Assembly (NCBI GenBank): GCA_017934745.1
Contig: JAGBIY010000045.1
Span: 83,662 to 147,661, forward strand
Direction of reading: 5' to 3'
From: Treponema sp.
Lineage (GTDB): Bacteria; Spirochaetota; Spirochaetia; Treponematales; Treponemataceae
DNA: 64,000 bases
A model generated the notes under the pieces. It saw only the letters and a list, made by a program, of their open reading frames with translations, was not told the DNA's origin and did not search any database. The position numbers and the translations under genes are program-made. This document shows, one piece after another, positions 30,172-38,062 of this stretch (its first letter is position 1; each line of letters starts with the position of its first letter).

Positions 30172-30243
30172 GCACGATTAGCTCAGGGGTAGAGCATCGC
30201 CTTCACACGGCGGGGGTCGTTGGTTCAAATCCAACATCGTGTA
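30172..30243 (+). tRNA. tRNA-Val (CAC)
   Basis: A 72-base cloverleaf: acceptor GCACGAT with ATCGTGT (first pair G-U), D stem GCTC/GAGC, anticodon loop TTCACAC with anticodon CAC, T stem GTTGG/CCAAC with loop TTCAAAT, discriminator A. CCA is not encoded. Confidence 0.93.
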
Positions 30244-30320
30244 ATTCAAGAAAGTTTGAGAGTTCTTCAAAAAACTTCTTGACAAATCAGATTCAATCTG
30301 GTAAATTATTCACATCTTTT

Positions 30321-30393
30321 GCGGCAGTCATATAACGGCTCATTATCTCAGCCTTCCAAGCTGATGACGAGGGTTCGACTCCCTTCTGCCGCT
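30321..30393 (+). tRNA. tRNA-Gly (TCC)
   Basis: A 73-base cloverleaf: acceptor GCGGCAG with CTGCCGC, anticodon stem TCAGC/GCTGA with loop CTTCCAA (anticodon TCC), T stem GAGGG/CCCTT with loop TTCGACT. The D stem is weak, with one T-T mismatch. CCA is not encoded. It lies 77 bases after tRNA-Val, probably on the same transcript. Confidence 0.9.
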
Positions 30394-30401
30394 TCTTTTT
30401 G

Positions 30402-30434
30402 AAGACCTGAACATTTTGTTCAGGTCTTTTTTTG
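30402..30434 (+). terminator. Rho-independent terminator after the tRNAs
   Basis: AGACCTGAACA (30403-30413) pairs perfectly with TGTTCAGGTCT (30417-30427) around TTT and is followed by seven T. Confidence 0.95.
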
Positions 30435-30480
30435 CATCTGCTTTTGTTTTTATATGTTTTTCATGTTTGCCGCATTTTTT

Positions 30481-30510
30481 TTCAACTATTGAAAAAATCT
30501 GTGCTAGAAT
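30481..30510 (+). promoter_or_regulatory. Likely sigma-70 promoter of the FIST operon
   Basis: TTCAAC (30481-30486) and TAGAAT (30505-30510) are 18 bases apart, and TGC precedes the second box, giving an extended -10. The next gene starts 70 bases downstream. Confidence 0.5.
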
Positions 30511-30579
30511 AAAGCGATTGGTTTTTAGGCGTTTTGCGTCTGGAAAATAATCGCTATGTGAAGTTTTGGAGAAATAACT

Positions 30580-31716
30580 ATGGAACAGGAAGTTGTCATT
30601 TCAAAAAAGCCCGATGTGCAAGCGGCTGTTGACGAACTTTGTGGAAAATTGAAGAAGAATGCCGATTCGTACCAGGCTGTCATATTTTTGGCGGCGATAA
30701 CATACGATTTCGCACTGCTTTCAGAGAAGATAAAAGAGCGGTTCCCTAATTCTGAAGTCGTTGGAGCGAGCACCGCTGGCGAGATAACGCCTGCAGGTTT
30801 CACCAACAACTCTGTCGTTTTGACAACGATGTCCGATTCTTCGACAAAGGTCAAAGGATTCTTGGTGGAGCACGGAAGCAGGTATCCTGTTTGCTCGAAG
30901 GGCGATATAGAGAAGGCTGTCCGGGACTGCGGCATACGCGTGAACGACCCGAATTCTGGAAAGGACGCGTTCGCAATAGCGTTCATAAACGGAGTTTTCA
31001 ACGCGGAGGAGTCGATACTGACGAATTTCTATTCGGTTATAAAGAACGACCAGTTTCCGCTTGCCGGTGGAACTGCCGGATTCACGGGAAGCGAGGCGAA
31101 GACTTTTGTCAGCTACAATGGAAAGACGACGCAGGACGGAGCCGCATTCCTCCTCGTGAAGACGAAATGCAAATTCGATGTGCGGCAGGAGGACATTTTC
31201 AATCCGACAGGAAAGTCCGTGTTCGTATCCGAGTCCGATGTCGTGAACAGGACCATATCGAAATTCGACGGAAAGCCCGCGAAGACCGTATACGCCCAGA
31301 AACTCGGTGTCTCGGAGGCGCAGGCGGAGTCCATGACGTTCGAGAATCCGTTCGGGCGTTATTTGAACGATGCCTTGCACATAGCCGCTTTGGCCGGATT
31401 CTCTCCCGACAAGAAAATTTCGTTGTTCGCGCGCGTTGTTCCGAATTCCACGCTTGAGCTTATGCATATCGGGGATCCTCTGCAGAAATGCGACGAGACA
31501 TGCGACGGCATAAAATCCGCGTTGAGACCGAAATTCACGCTTTTGATGACGTGCATAACGAGGACGCTTGCTTTCGAGAGAATGAAGATTTCTGACAAGA
31601 TAATCCAGAAATACAATGCGACCTTCCCGACTTTCGCCGGCTTTTCGGCTTACGGCGAGCAGCTTGGAAGAATCCACTGCAACCAGACGCTCGTTTCTGT
31701 CGTGATAGGAGATTAA
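30580..31716 (+). CDS. FIST domain sensor protein
   Basis: A 378-residue soluble protein with FIST N and C domains. The N part has AVIFLAAITYDFALLSEKIK and VVGASTAGEITPAGFTNNSV near residues 54-73; the C part has NPFGRYLNDALHIAALAGFS and ends TFAGFSAYGEQLGRIHCNQT. FIST proteins are thought to be intracellular sensors for small ligands such as amino acids and are often coupled to chemotaxis or kinase proteins. The next gene, one base downstream, is a soluble chemoreceptor, which supports that role. Confidence 0.92.
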   Translation: MEQEVVISKKPDVQAAVDELCGKLKKNADSYQAVIFLAAITYDFALLSEKIKERFPNSEVVGASTAGEITPAGFTNNSVVLTTMSDSSTKVKGFLVEHGSRYPVCSKGDIEKAVRDCGIRVNDPNSGKDAFAIAFINGVFNAEESILTNFYSVIKNDQFPLAGGTAGFTGSEAKTFVSYNGKTTQDGAAFLLVKTKCKFDVRQEDIFNPTGKSVFVSESDVVNRTISKFDGKPAKTVYAQKLGVSEAQAESMTFENPFGRYLNDALHIAALAGFSPDKKISLFARVVPNSTLELMHIGDPLQKCDETCDGIKSALRPKFTLLMTCITRTLAFERMKISDKIIQKYNATFPTFAGFSAYGEQLGRIHCNQTLVSVVIGD

Positions 31717-31717
31717 T

Positions 31718-32602
31718 ATGACTGAATTGGAAAACGCGGAACTTGTAAAAAGCGGATTGAACGCTGTTCAGTCTCTCATAGAATATTTGGCCAAGGACGC
31801 CATCGGCGGCGAATTCTTGAGCGAGTACACCTCTTCCCGCGAGGTGCAGAACTCTGCGACCGAGAAGCAGAAGGCGGCTTTGAGCAAGCTTATCGAGTCG
31901 TCTTCCGTGATGGACGAGGAGACCAAAAAGATTTCAGAGAGCGCGAACGCAAACATCGAGCGTCTTGTCTCCGTCTATTCTGAAATCGAGACTCTGAGGA
32001 ATTCTGTCCAGAGAATCGAGGAGGAGCACAAGCGTTATGTCGAAAAATTCAAGGTTCTCCATCAGGAGGCGAGCAACATCATGTCGCTTGTCGATGGAAT
32101 CCAGAACATTTCGGAGCAGACGAACCTCCTTTCGTTCAACGCTTCAATTGAGGCGGCCCATGCGGGGGCTGTCGGAGCCGGTTTCAGAATAATCGCGAAC
32201 GAGGTTAAGAAACTTGCCGGAAACACGAAGGGGACTACGGAGAAGATAAAGCAGGAGGTCGACAAGCTCTCGAAGTCGCTCGTCGAGCTTGAGGACGGAA
32301 CTAAAGCCAACGCCACTTCCCTTGACGGCCTTACGAAAGAGGCCGACCATACGCTTGAGAGGTTCGCGAAAGTGCGGAAGATAAATTCCGAGAACAACGC
32401 GAATGTCGAGAAGATAAGCACGAGCATTTCTTCGAACGTGAAGGCTATAAACAGCATGATAAAGACTGTCCAGGAAGCCGACGACGTGAGCAAGAAAAAT
32501 GTCGAGTTGTTCGCCGACTGCGCGTCCCGCAACCAGATGCTCTTCAACGACTTGTATTCGTTCGCGTATGAGCTCAAGGCTGTTCTTGAAGACTTGAAAT
32601 GA
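31718..32602 (+). CDS. Cytoplasmic methyl-accepting chemotaxis-type protein
   Basis: A 294-residue protein without membrane segments. Most of it is coiled coil. The chemoreceptor hairpin tip is at GIQNISEQTNLLSFNASIEA then AHAGAVGAGFRIIANEVKKL, near residues 127-165. Such short soluble receptors signal to CheA from the cytoplasm. It follows the FIST gene by one base and overlaps the next gene by four, so the three are one operon; FIST probably supplies ligand sensing. Confidence 0.9.
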   Translation: MTELENAELVKSGLNAVQSLIEYLAKDAIGGEFLSEYTSSREVQNSATEKQKAALSKLIESSSVMDEETKKISESANANIERLVSVYSEIETLRNSVQRIEEEHKRYVEKFKVLHQEASNIMSLVDGIQNISEQTNLLSFNASIEAAHAGAVGAGFRIIANEVKKLAGNTKGTTEKIKQEVDKLSKSLVELEDGTKANATSLDGLTKEADHTLERFAKVRKINSENNANVEKISTSISSNVKAINSMIKTVQEADDVSKKNVELFADCASRNQMLFNDLYSFAYELKAVLEDLK

Positions 32603-33801
32603 CGGACGTTGAGAATATCGAGAAAATCATCCATGACGTTTTCGGTGTGGAGAAGAGGATAAAGAACAAGAAGAACACCAACAGCTGCATTTCTCCGTTG
32701 AACAAGGCTGTGAAGAACTATTTCGCGTTCAATTTCCTCAACAGGCTCTATCGTCTCCAGAAGCGTTTTTCCGGGCGCGACGCCGAGACGAACGACATCT
32801 GCGAGAAAATCAAGAACATAGGGGAGGCGAAAGAGCACCAGTGGGCCGGCCCCTATTCCGAACTTGTCGCGCTTGATTTCTATTCCGAGTTCGCTGAATT
32901 TTTCGATATCTCTTACATAAACATTCTTCCGATTTCGCACCACAGGAATTCTATCGCGGCCCGCAATGGGCAGAAAGGCGTCATCGACATAGATTTGTGC
33001 CTCCATCTAAAGCACGATTTGATTTTCACCGATGTGAAGTCGTTCAACTGCGTCCACCTCCAGATTTTCGATTCGATTTTCGAGGAAATCGAGGAATTCG
33101 CGTCGAAAATCGGGAAGAGCGTCCTTGTTGGCGTGGACAACCTTTCTGAAATCGACTACAGGGAAGTGAAGAACCATCTTGGAATCGAGAAGAACAAAAT
33201 CCGGCGGGATTTGAAGAGGGCAGTCTCCGAGGGGCAGAAGAATCTCATCTACGAGTCGGACGGTCTGAAATTCGACTTCAAGATAAACTATTCTTCGCCC
33301 AAGTCCTCTTTTCTCTCGACTGTCAAGGAGTACTCTCCGTTCGCGATGGCGGAGTCTTACAGGTACAAGTTCCTTGACTACGGAAACAAGCTTGTGGACA
33401 ACGAGTACTCTCTCATAACAATCGTGAGGAATCCGTGGTTCAACGAGGAGACCGTCGATTTTGGGGATTTCAACAATATCTTCTACAGGAGCCTTAGCAG
33501 GAGGACGTTCATGGAGCTTCTGCGCATCGACGGGGACGCTTCCGACTTCTCGAAAACGTATTCCTCCGCGAGCGGAATCTCTGTCTCGGAAGTGTCGAGG
33601 AGTCTTGCGGGCATCGTGTTCATCGACGACAACTCTCCGTCATCAAGAAGCCAGAAGGGGCTATATTCGGCATACATATATCTGAATCCCAACTACGCGG
33701 CCAAGAATCCCCTCACGATACGGAAGTTCGAGAAATATTTCAGGAACGGCTTTGAGCGGCAGATAAAGGATTTCGACGATTTCAAATTCGACAACTACTA
33801 G
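32599..33801 (+). CDS. Unknown protein, possible PD-(D/E)XK fold
   Basis: A 400-residue soluble protein translated from an ATGA overlap with the chemoreceptor gene. No named domain is recognised. Residues about 80-145 show an order compatible with a restriction-endonuclease-like fold: GPYSELVALDFYSEF (Glu), GVIDIDLCLHL (Asp) and LIFTDVKSFN (D-x-K). The C-terminal half is alpha-beta with YSLITIVRNPWFNEET. The nuclease-fold suggestion is inference from motif spacing only. Linkage to FIST and a receptor would be unusual for a nuclease, so an inactive or signalling role is possible. Confidence 0.5.
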   Translation: MTDVENIEKIIHDVFGVEKRIKNKKNTNSCISPLNKAVKNYFAFNFLNRLYRLQKRFSGRDAETNDICEKIKNIGEAKEHQWAGPYSELVALDFYSEFAEFFDISYINILPISHHRNSIAARNGQKGVIDIDLCLHLKHDLIFTDVKSFNCVHLQIFDSIFEEIEEFASKIGKSVLVGVDNLSEIDYREVKNHLGIEKNKIRRDLKRAVSEGQKNLIYESDGLKFDFKINYSSPKSSFLSTVKEYSPFAMAESYRYKFLDYGNKLVDNEYSLITIVRNPWFNEETVDFGDFNNIFYRSLSRRTFMELLRIDGDASDFSKTYSSASGISVSEVSRSLAGIVFIDDNSPSSRSQKGLYSAYIYLNPNYAAKNPLTIRKFEKYFRNGFERQIKDFDDFKFDNY

Positions 33802-33935
33802 CTTTCGCCCGCTGAAAATCGCTTCAATCAATGGAAAATTTCGTGGTGAATTCTTCCGAAAATCATAATATGGGGCGTTTTGTCCCCTTAGGATGCGTCC
33901 GGATGCGATATTCGATGGACGCATGGGAGAATTGT

Positions 33936-35306
33936 ATGAAAAAGATAGTTTCGATGGCCGTTTCGTTCGCTTTGTGCGCCTCTTGTTTTTCAACTGATAT
34001 TTCAAAGTATCTCAGGACGGCTCCGAATGTGGACAGGGCCATGCTGTCCGCCGACTACTGGATTTCAAAGTCTGTCGACCCGAAAAAAGTCATAATATCG
34101 ACCGACGAAATAATGAGGCTGAACAAGGAGGTGCAGGACGCTTCCTCTTCCGACGAGGGGAAATTCGCCTATTACGCTTCGTCCAAAAAGAACAAGAGCA
34201 TCTCGAAGAAAAAGCTCCTTGAACTTTTGGATTTCAATTTCGGCGCCGACTACTACATAGAGGGCGTGAAGGTGTCGCAGTCGTACAAGGACGATTTGCT
34301 TTCCTACAGGAACCTCGATTCAGTGAAGGACACGAACGAGGTCGGATACGCGTTCGTTTTGAGGAGGGGCGGTTTGAGGCTCCTTCCGACGGACGACATA
34401 TTGACTCTGGACGAGGTGCGCTCGTTCTACGACGAGATGCAGAACAGTTCCGTCCTGATGAACGAGCCTGTCGTCGTCCTCCACCAGACGGAGGATTCGG
34501 CATGGTATTTCGTCATGACGAGCTACTGCTGCGGATGGCTTCCATCTTCGAACATCGCGTTCTGCCACGGATACGACGAGTGGAATTCGTACAGGAATCC
34601 GAGCGACTTCCTTGTGGTCTCCGAGAACAAATTCCGCCTCGACTACGACTGGGTGAACGACAGAATTTCCGAGGTGGAGGTCTCCATGGGCACCAAGCTC
34701 CAGCTCGTTCCAGTCTCCGAGTACCAGACTTCCTATGAGGGGCGCGAGGCGTACGACAACTACATCGTCAGAATCCCGGACAGAAGCCAGGGGGGCTACC
34801 TCATCTTCCACAACGCGTACATTCCTCTAGGAAAGTCGGTCTCCATCGGCTATGTCCCGTACACTAGGGAGAACATCCTGCGCATGGCGTTCAGCGCGCT
34901 CGGCGAGAGGTACGGATGGGCGGGACTTTACGACGCGCGCGACGCTTCCCAGTTCGTCATGGAGCTTTACCGCGCGTTCGGGTTCGACATCCCGCGCTCG
35001 ACTCCTGGGCTGATTCCGATGGACGCTCCTACCGTGGACGTTTCGGGGATGTCCGCCGCGCACAAGCAGTCGCTTCTGAAGTACATTCCGTCCGGCTCAA
35101 TCCTTCTTCTGCCGGGTTTCGCCATGGTCTATCTCGGCGAGGTGGATGGAAAATACTATGTCATTTCGTCTTCGGGGGAGAACATCTACGAGTCTTCAAG
35201 CAAGGTCACGCAGACGCAGGGCGTTTCTGTGTACGATTTGGACACGAAGAGGAAGAATGGCCAAAAGTGCATCGATGCCATATCGAAAATAAAAGTCATG
35301 TATTGA
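33936..35306 (+). CDS. Secreted SH3/NlpC-P60-like protein without catalytic residues
   Basis: A 456-residue protein with a signal peptide (KIVSMAVSFALCASCFS). The middle has SH3-like strands (VVVLHQTEDSAWYFVMTSYC, CGWLPSSNIAFCHGYDEW) and the C-terminal 150 residues follow the NlpC/P60 fold: RMAFSALGERYGWAGLYDAR then DASQFVMELYRAFGFDIPRS. Active relatives have RDCS with the nucleophile Cys; here it is RDAS (near residue 337). The usual PGHxMLYLG is PGFAMVYLG, so the His is lost too. It is probably a peptidoglycan-binding, non-hydrolytic protein. The ATG at 33936 is chosen because it begins the signal peptide. Confidence 0.8.
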   Translation: MKKIVSMAVSFALCASCFSTDISKYLRTAPNVDRAMLSADYWISKSVDPKKVIISTDEIMRLNKEVQDASSSDEGKFAYYASSKKNKSISKKKLLELLDFNFGADYYIEGVKVSQSYKDDLLSYRNLDSVKDTNEVGYAFVLRRGGLRLLPTDDILTLDEVRSFYDEMQNSSVLMNEPVVVLHQTEDSAWYFVMTSYCCGWLPSSNIAFCHGYDEWNSYRNPSDFLVVSENKFRLDYDWVNDRISEVEVSMGTKLQLVPVSEYQTSYEGREAYDNYIVRIPDRSQGGYLIFHNAYIPLGKSVSIGYVPYTRENILRMAFSALGERYGWAGLYDARDASQFVMELYRAFGFDIPRSTPGLIPMDAPTVDVSGMSAAHKQSLLKYIPSGSILLLPGFAMVYLGEVDGKYYVISSSGENIYESSSKVTQTQGVSVYDLDTKRKNGQKCIDAISKIKVMY

Positions 35307-35373
35307 AATTCGCCCTTTAATTTTCTGCGAATCGAAGATAAGATTTAGGAATCACAGAAAATAGGGGTACAAA

Positions 35374-37065
35374 ATGGCAAAGAAATCTGACAACGCGTGC
35401 AAAGGTACCGCGCGCGCTCCTCATCGTTCTCTTTTTTACGCTTCAGGTTACACTGATGAAGAACTCAACCAGCCGATGGTCGGAATCATCTGCGCGAAAA
35501 ACGAATTGATTCCCGGCCACATAGAATTGGACAGAATCGCCGAGGCCGTCAAGGCCGGTGTTAGGCTTGCCGGAGGAACTCCCGTGGAATTCCCTGCGAT
35601 TGGTGTCTGCGACGGAATCGCGATGGGCCACGAGGGCATGAAGTATTCCCTCGTGACGCGTGAGCTCATCGCCGACTCCGTTGAATGCGTGGCGAAGGCG
35701 CACCAATTCGATGCCCTCGTCATGATTCCAAACTGCGACAAAATCGTCCCTGGAATGTTGATGGCCGCCGCTCGTCTCGACCTGCCGACCGTTTTCGTTT
35801 CCGGCGGTCCGATGATGCCTGGCCATCTCCCTGGCCACGACCCGTCGAATCCTTATTCTGGAAAGAACCTTTCGTTGACGGACATGTTCGAGGCCGTCGG
35901 AGGTTTGGCGGTCGGAAAGATAAACGAGGAGCAGCTTGACGAGTTGTCTCGCTACGCCTGCCCTGGCTGCGGCGCCTGCTCTGGAATGTTCACGGCAAAC
36001 TCGATGAACTGCCTCACCGAGGTTTTGGGGCTCGGACTTCCCGGAAACGGAACGATACCTGCCGTGACTGGCCGCAGAATTCAGCTCGCCAAGCACGCCG
36101 GAATGCAGGTCATGGAGATGTACAAGAGGGGAATCACCGCCCGCCAGATGATGACCGCCGAGAACTTCAGGAACGCGCTCACGGCCGACATGGCTTTGGG
36201 CTGCTCTTCCAACACGATGCTCCACGTTCCTGCCATCGCCCACGAGGCCGGAATCGACATCGACTTGCACGAGGTGAACAAGATTTCCGAGCGCACCCCG
36301 AACCTCTGCCACTTGGCTCCGGCCGGCCACACGTTCATGTGCGAGCTTGACGATGCGGGCGGCGTTCAGGCAGTCTTGGCGGAACTCGCGAAGAAGGACC
36401 TCATCAACACTTCTCTCATCACGGCTACAGGAAAGACGATAGCGGAGAACATAAAGGGCGTGAAGAACAGGAACCCTGAAATCCTCCGCCCAATCGAGAA
36501 TCCGTATTCGGACAACGGCGGAATCGCTGTCCTCTTCGGAAACTTGGCTCCGAACGGAACTGTCGTGAAACGCTCCGCCTGCGCCAAGGAACTCATGCTC
36601 CACACGGGACCCGCGCGCGTCTTCAACGACGAGTCGGAGGCGATGGAGGCTGTGCAGCAGTCCAAGATAAAGCCGGGCGACGTCGTTGTCATCCGCTACG
36701 AGGGACCGAAGGGCGGACCTGGAATGCGCGAGATGCTCGCCGTCACCGCCGCTTTGGCAGGCCAGGGCTTGGACAAGCAGGTCGCGCTCATCACGGACGG
36801 ACGCTTCTCTGGAGCCACGAGGGGCGCGTCCCTCGGCCACTGCTCTCCTGAGGCCGCTGTTGGTGGACCTATCGCGTTGGTGGAGGAGGGCGACAAAATC
36901 ACTCTGGACATCAACAACTACAAAATCCACCTCGACGTGTCCGACGAGGAGCTGGCTGCGAGAAAGGCCAAGTGGGTCGCTCCCGAGCCTAAGGTCAAGA
37001 CCGGATACCTGGCGCGCTATGCGAAGCTCGTCTCTTCCGCCGACAAGGGCGCGATTCTCCAGTAG
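35374..37065 (+). CDS. ilvD: Dihydroxy-acid dehydratase
   Basis: A 563-residue IlvD of usual length, catalysing the dehydration step to 2-oxo acids in valine, leucine and isoleucine synthesis. The cluster-binding cysteines are in [13 protein letters not shown] near residues 117-129 and [20 protein letters not shown] near residues 193-212; the C-terminal [20 protein letters not shown] is characteristic. It binds a labile iron-sulfur cluster and Mg. GGGGTA precedes the ATG. It stands alone; other ilv genes are not in the window. Confidence 0.98.
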   Translation: MAKKSDNACKGTARAPHRSLFYASGYTDEELNQPMVGIICAKNELIPGHIELDRIAEAVKAGVRLAGGTPVEFPAIGVCDGIAMGHEGMKYSLVTRELIADSVECVAKAHQFDALVMIPNCDKIVPGMLMAAARLDLPTVFVSGGPMMPGHLPGHDPSNPYSGKNLSLTDMFEAVGGLAVGKINEEQLDELSRYACPGCGACSGMFTANSMNCLTEVLGLGLPGNGTIPAVTGRRIQLAKHAGMQVMEMYKRGITARQMMTAENFRNALTADMALGCSSNTMLHVPAIAHEAGIDIDLHEVNKISERTPNLCHLAPAGHTFMCELDDAGGVQAVLAELAKKDLINTSLITATGKTIAENIKGVKNRNPEILRPIENPYSDNGGIAVLFGNLAPNGTVVKRSACAKELMLHTGPARVFNDESEAMEAVQQSKIKPGDVVVIRYEGPKGGPGMREMLAVTAALAGQGLDKQVALITDGRFSGATRGASLGHCSPEAAVGGPIALVEEGDKITLDINNYKIHLDVSDEELAARKAKWVAPEPKVKTGYLARYAKLVSSADKGAILQ

Positions 37066-37186
37066 TTCGGGAAATCGAAGTTTTCTTCGGTTCTTTTTGT
37101 GATCGGCTTGTCATGCAGGCCGATTGGCCATCAAGGTTCGGGTGGGCTTTTTTAGTGCGCCCGGACCTTTTGTGTTTTTTTTGCGT

Positions 37187-38062
37187 ATGAAAAATAATTT
37201 GGATTTGAGGCGCGAGTCGAAGCGCCTTTTTTTGATTCTCCTCGGCTCCGCCCTCATGGCTTTGAACATCGATTCGTTCGTGCACAGCGCGAACCTGTTC
37301 CCCGGAGGTTTTTCGGGTGTCGCCCTTCTTGTCCAGAACATCTTCATGAAATTTTTTGGAGTGAAGATTCCGTACTCCGTCCTTGTCTATTCTCTGAACG
37401 TCTTTCCCGTGGTAATCGGGTTCAGGTTCATCGGAAAGAAATTCACAATCTATTCGGTCGTGATGATTGTCGTCTCCGGTTTTCTCACGGATTTGTTCGA
37501 CGGTCTTGAATTTTTGAGGCTGACGGAGGATTTGCTTCTGTGCTCCGTTTTCGGCGGGCTGTTGACGGCTGTAGCGGTCGCCCTCTGCCTTTTCGCCGAC
37601 TCCAGCTCCGGCGGTACCGATTTCATAGCAATCTACATTGCGGAGAAGACGGGAAAGTCCGCGTGGAACTACATTTTCGCCTTCAACTGCGCCGTCCTCG
37701 CCGTGGCCGGGCTTCTCTTCGGCTGGGACACGGCCTTGTACTCGATAATCTTCCAGTTCACTTCGACTCAGGCTCTCAATTTCATATACAAGCGGTATGA
37801 GAAGACGACCCTATTCATAATAACCGACAGACCCGATGACGTGTACGCCACGATAAAGAATTTGACTCAGCACGGAGCGACAGTTTTCGAGGGGAAGGGG
37901 GAGTATTCGGGAAAAATCCACAAGATGGTCTACACGGTAGTGTCTTCCGACGAATCGGGGAAACTTGAGGGCGAGATAAGGAAGACGGACCCCGCCGCCT
38001 TCATAAACGTCATCCGCTCCAAGGAGATTGTCGGAAAATTCTTCAAGAGAGCGAACGACTAG
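37187..38062 (+). CDS. YitT family membrane protein
   Basis: A 291-residue protein with five to six membrane helices in the first 200 residues (LFLILLGSALMALNIDSFVH, FPGGFSGVALLVQ, GGLLTAVAVALCLFADSSSG, IFAFNCAVLAVAGLLFGW) and a cytoplasmic C-terminal DUF2179 domain (TTLFIITDRPDDVYATIKNL). The GGxSGxA and SSGGTDFIA motifs define the YitT/DUF161 family, whose substrate is unknown. The start MKNNLDLRRESKR is preferred for its positive N-terminus, but no good ribosome-binding site is visible. Its stop shares the palindrome CTAG with the stop of the convergent receptor gene. Confidence 0.85.
   Translation: MKNNLDLRRESKRLFLILLGSALMALNIDSFVHSANLFPGGFSGVALLVQNIFMKFFGVKIPYSVLVYSLNVFPVVIGFRFIGKKFTIYSVVMIVVSGFLTDLFDGLEFLRLTEDLLLCSVFGGLLTAVAVALCLFADSSSGGTDFIAIYIAEKTGKSAWNYIFAFNCAVLAVAGLLFGWDTALYSIIFQFTSTQALNFIYKRYEKTTLFIITDRPDDVYATIKNLTQHGATVFEGKGEYSGKIHKMVYTVVSSDESGKLEGEIRKTDPAAFINVIRSKEIVGKFFKRAND

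Noticed and set aside
32062-33006. Open frame on the - strand across the chemoreceptor gene
   Set aside because: Antisense shadow without start signals; the + strand gene has a clear chemoreceptor tip.
37101-37125. Inverted repeat ATCGGC/GCCGAT after ilvD as a terminator
   Set aside because: The stem is only six pairs and no T run follows on the + strand.
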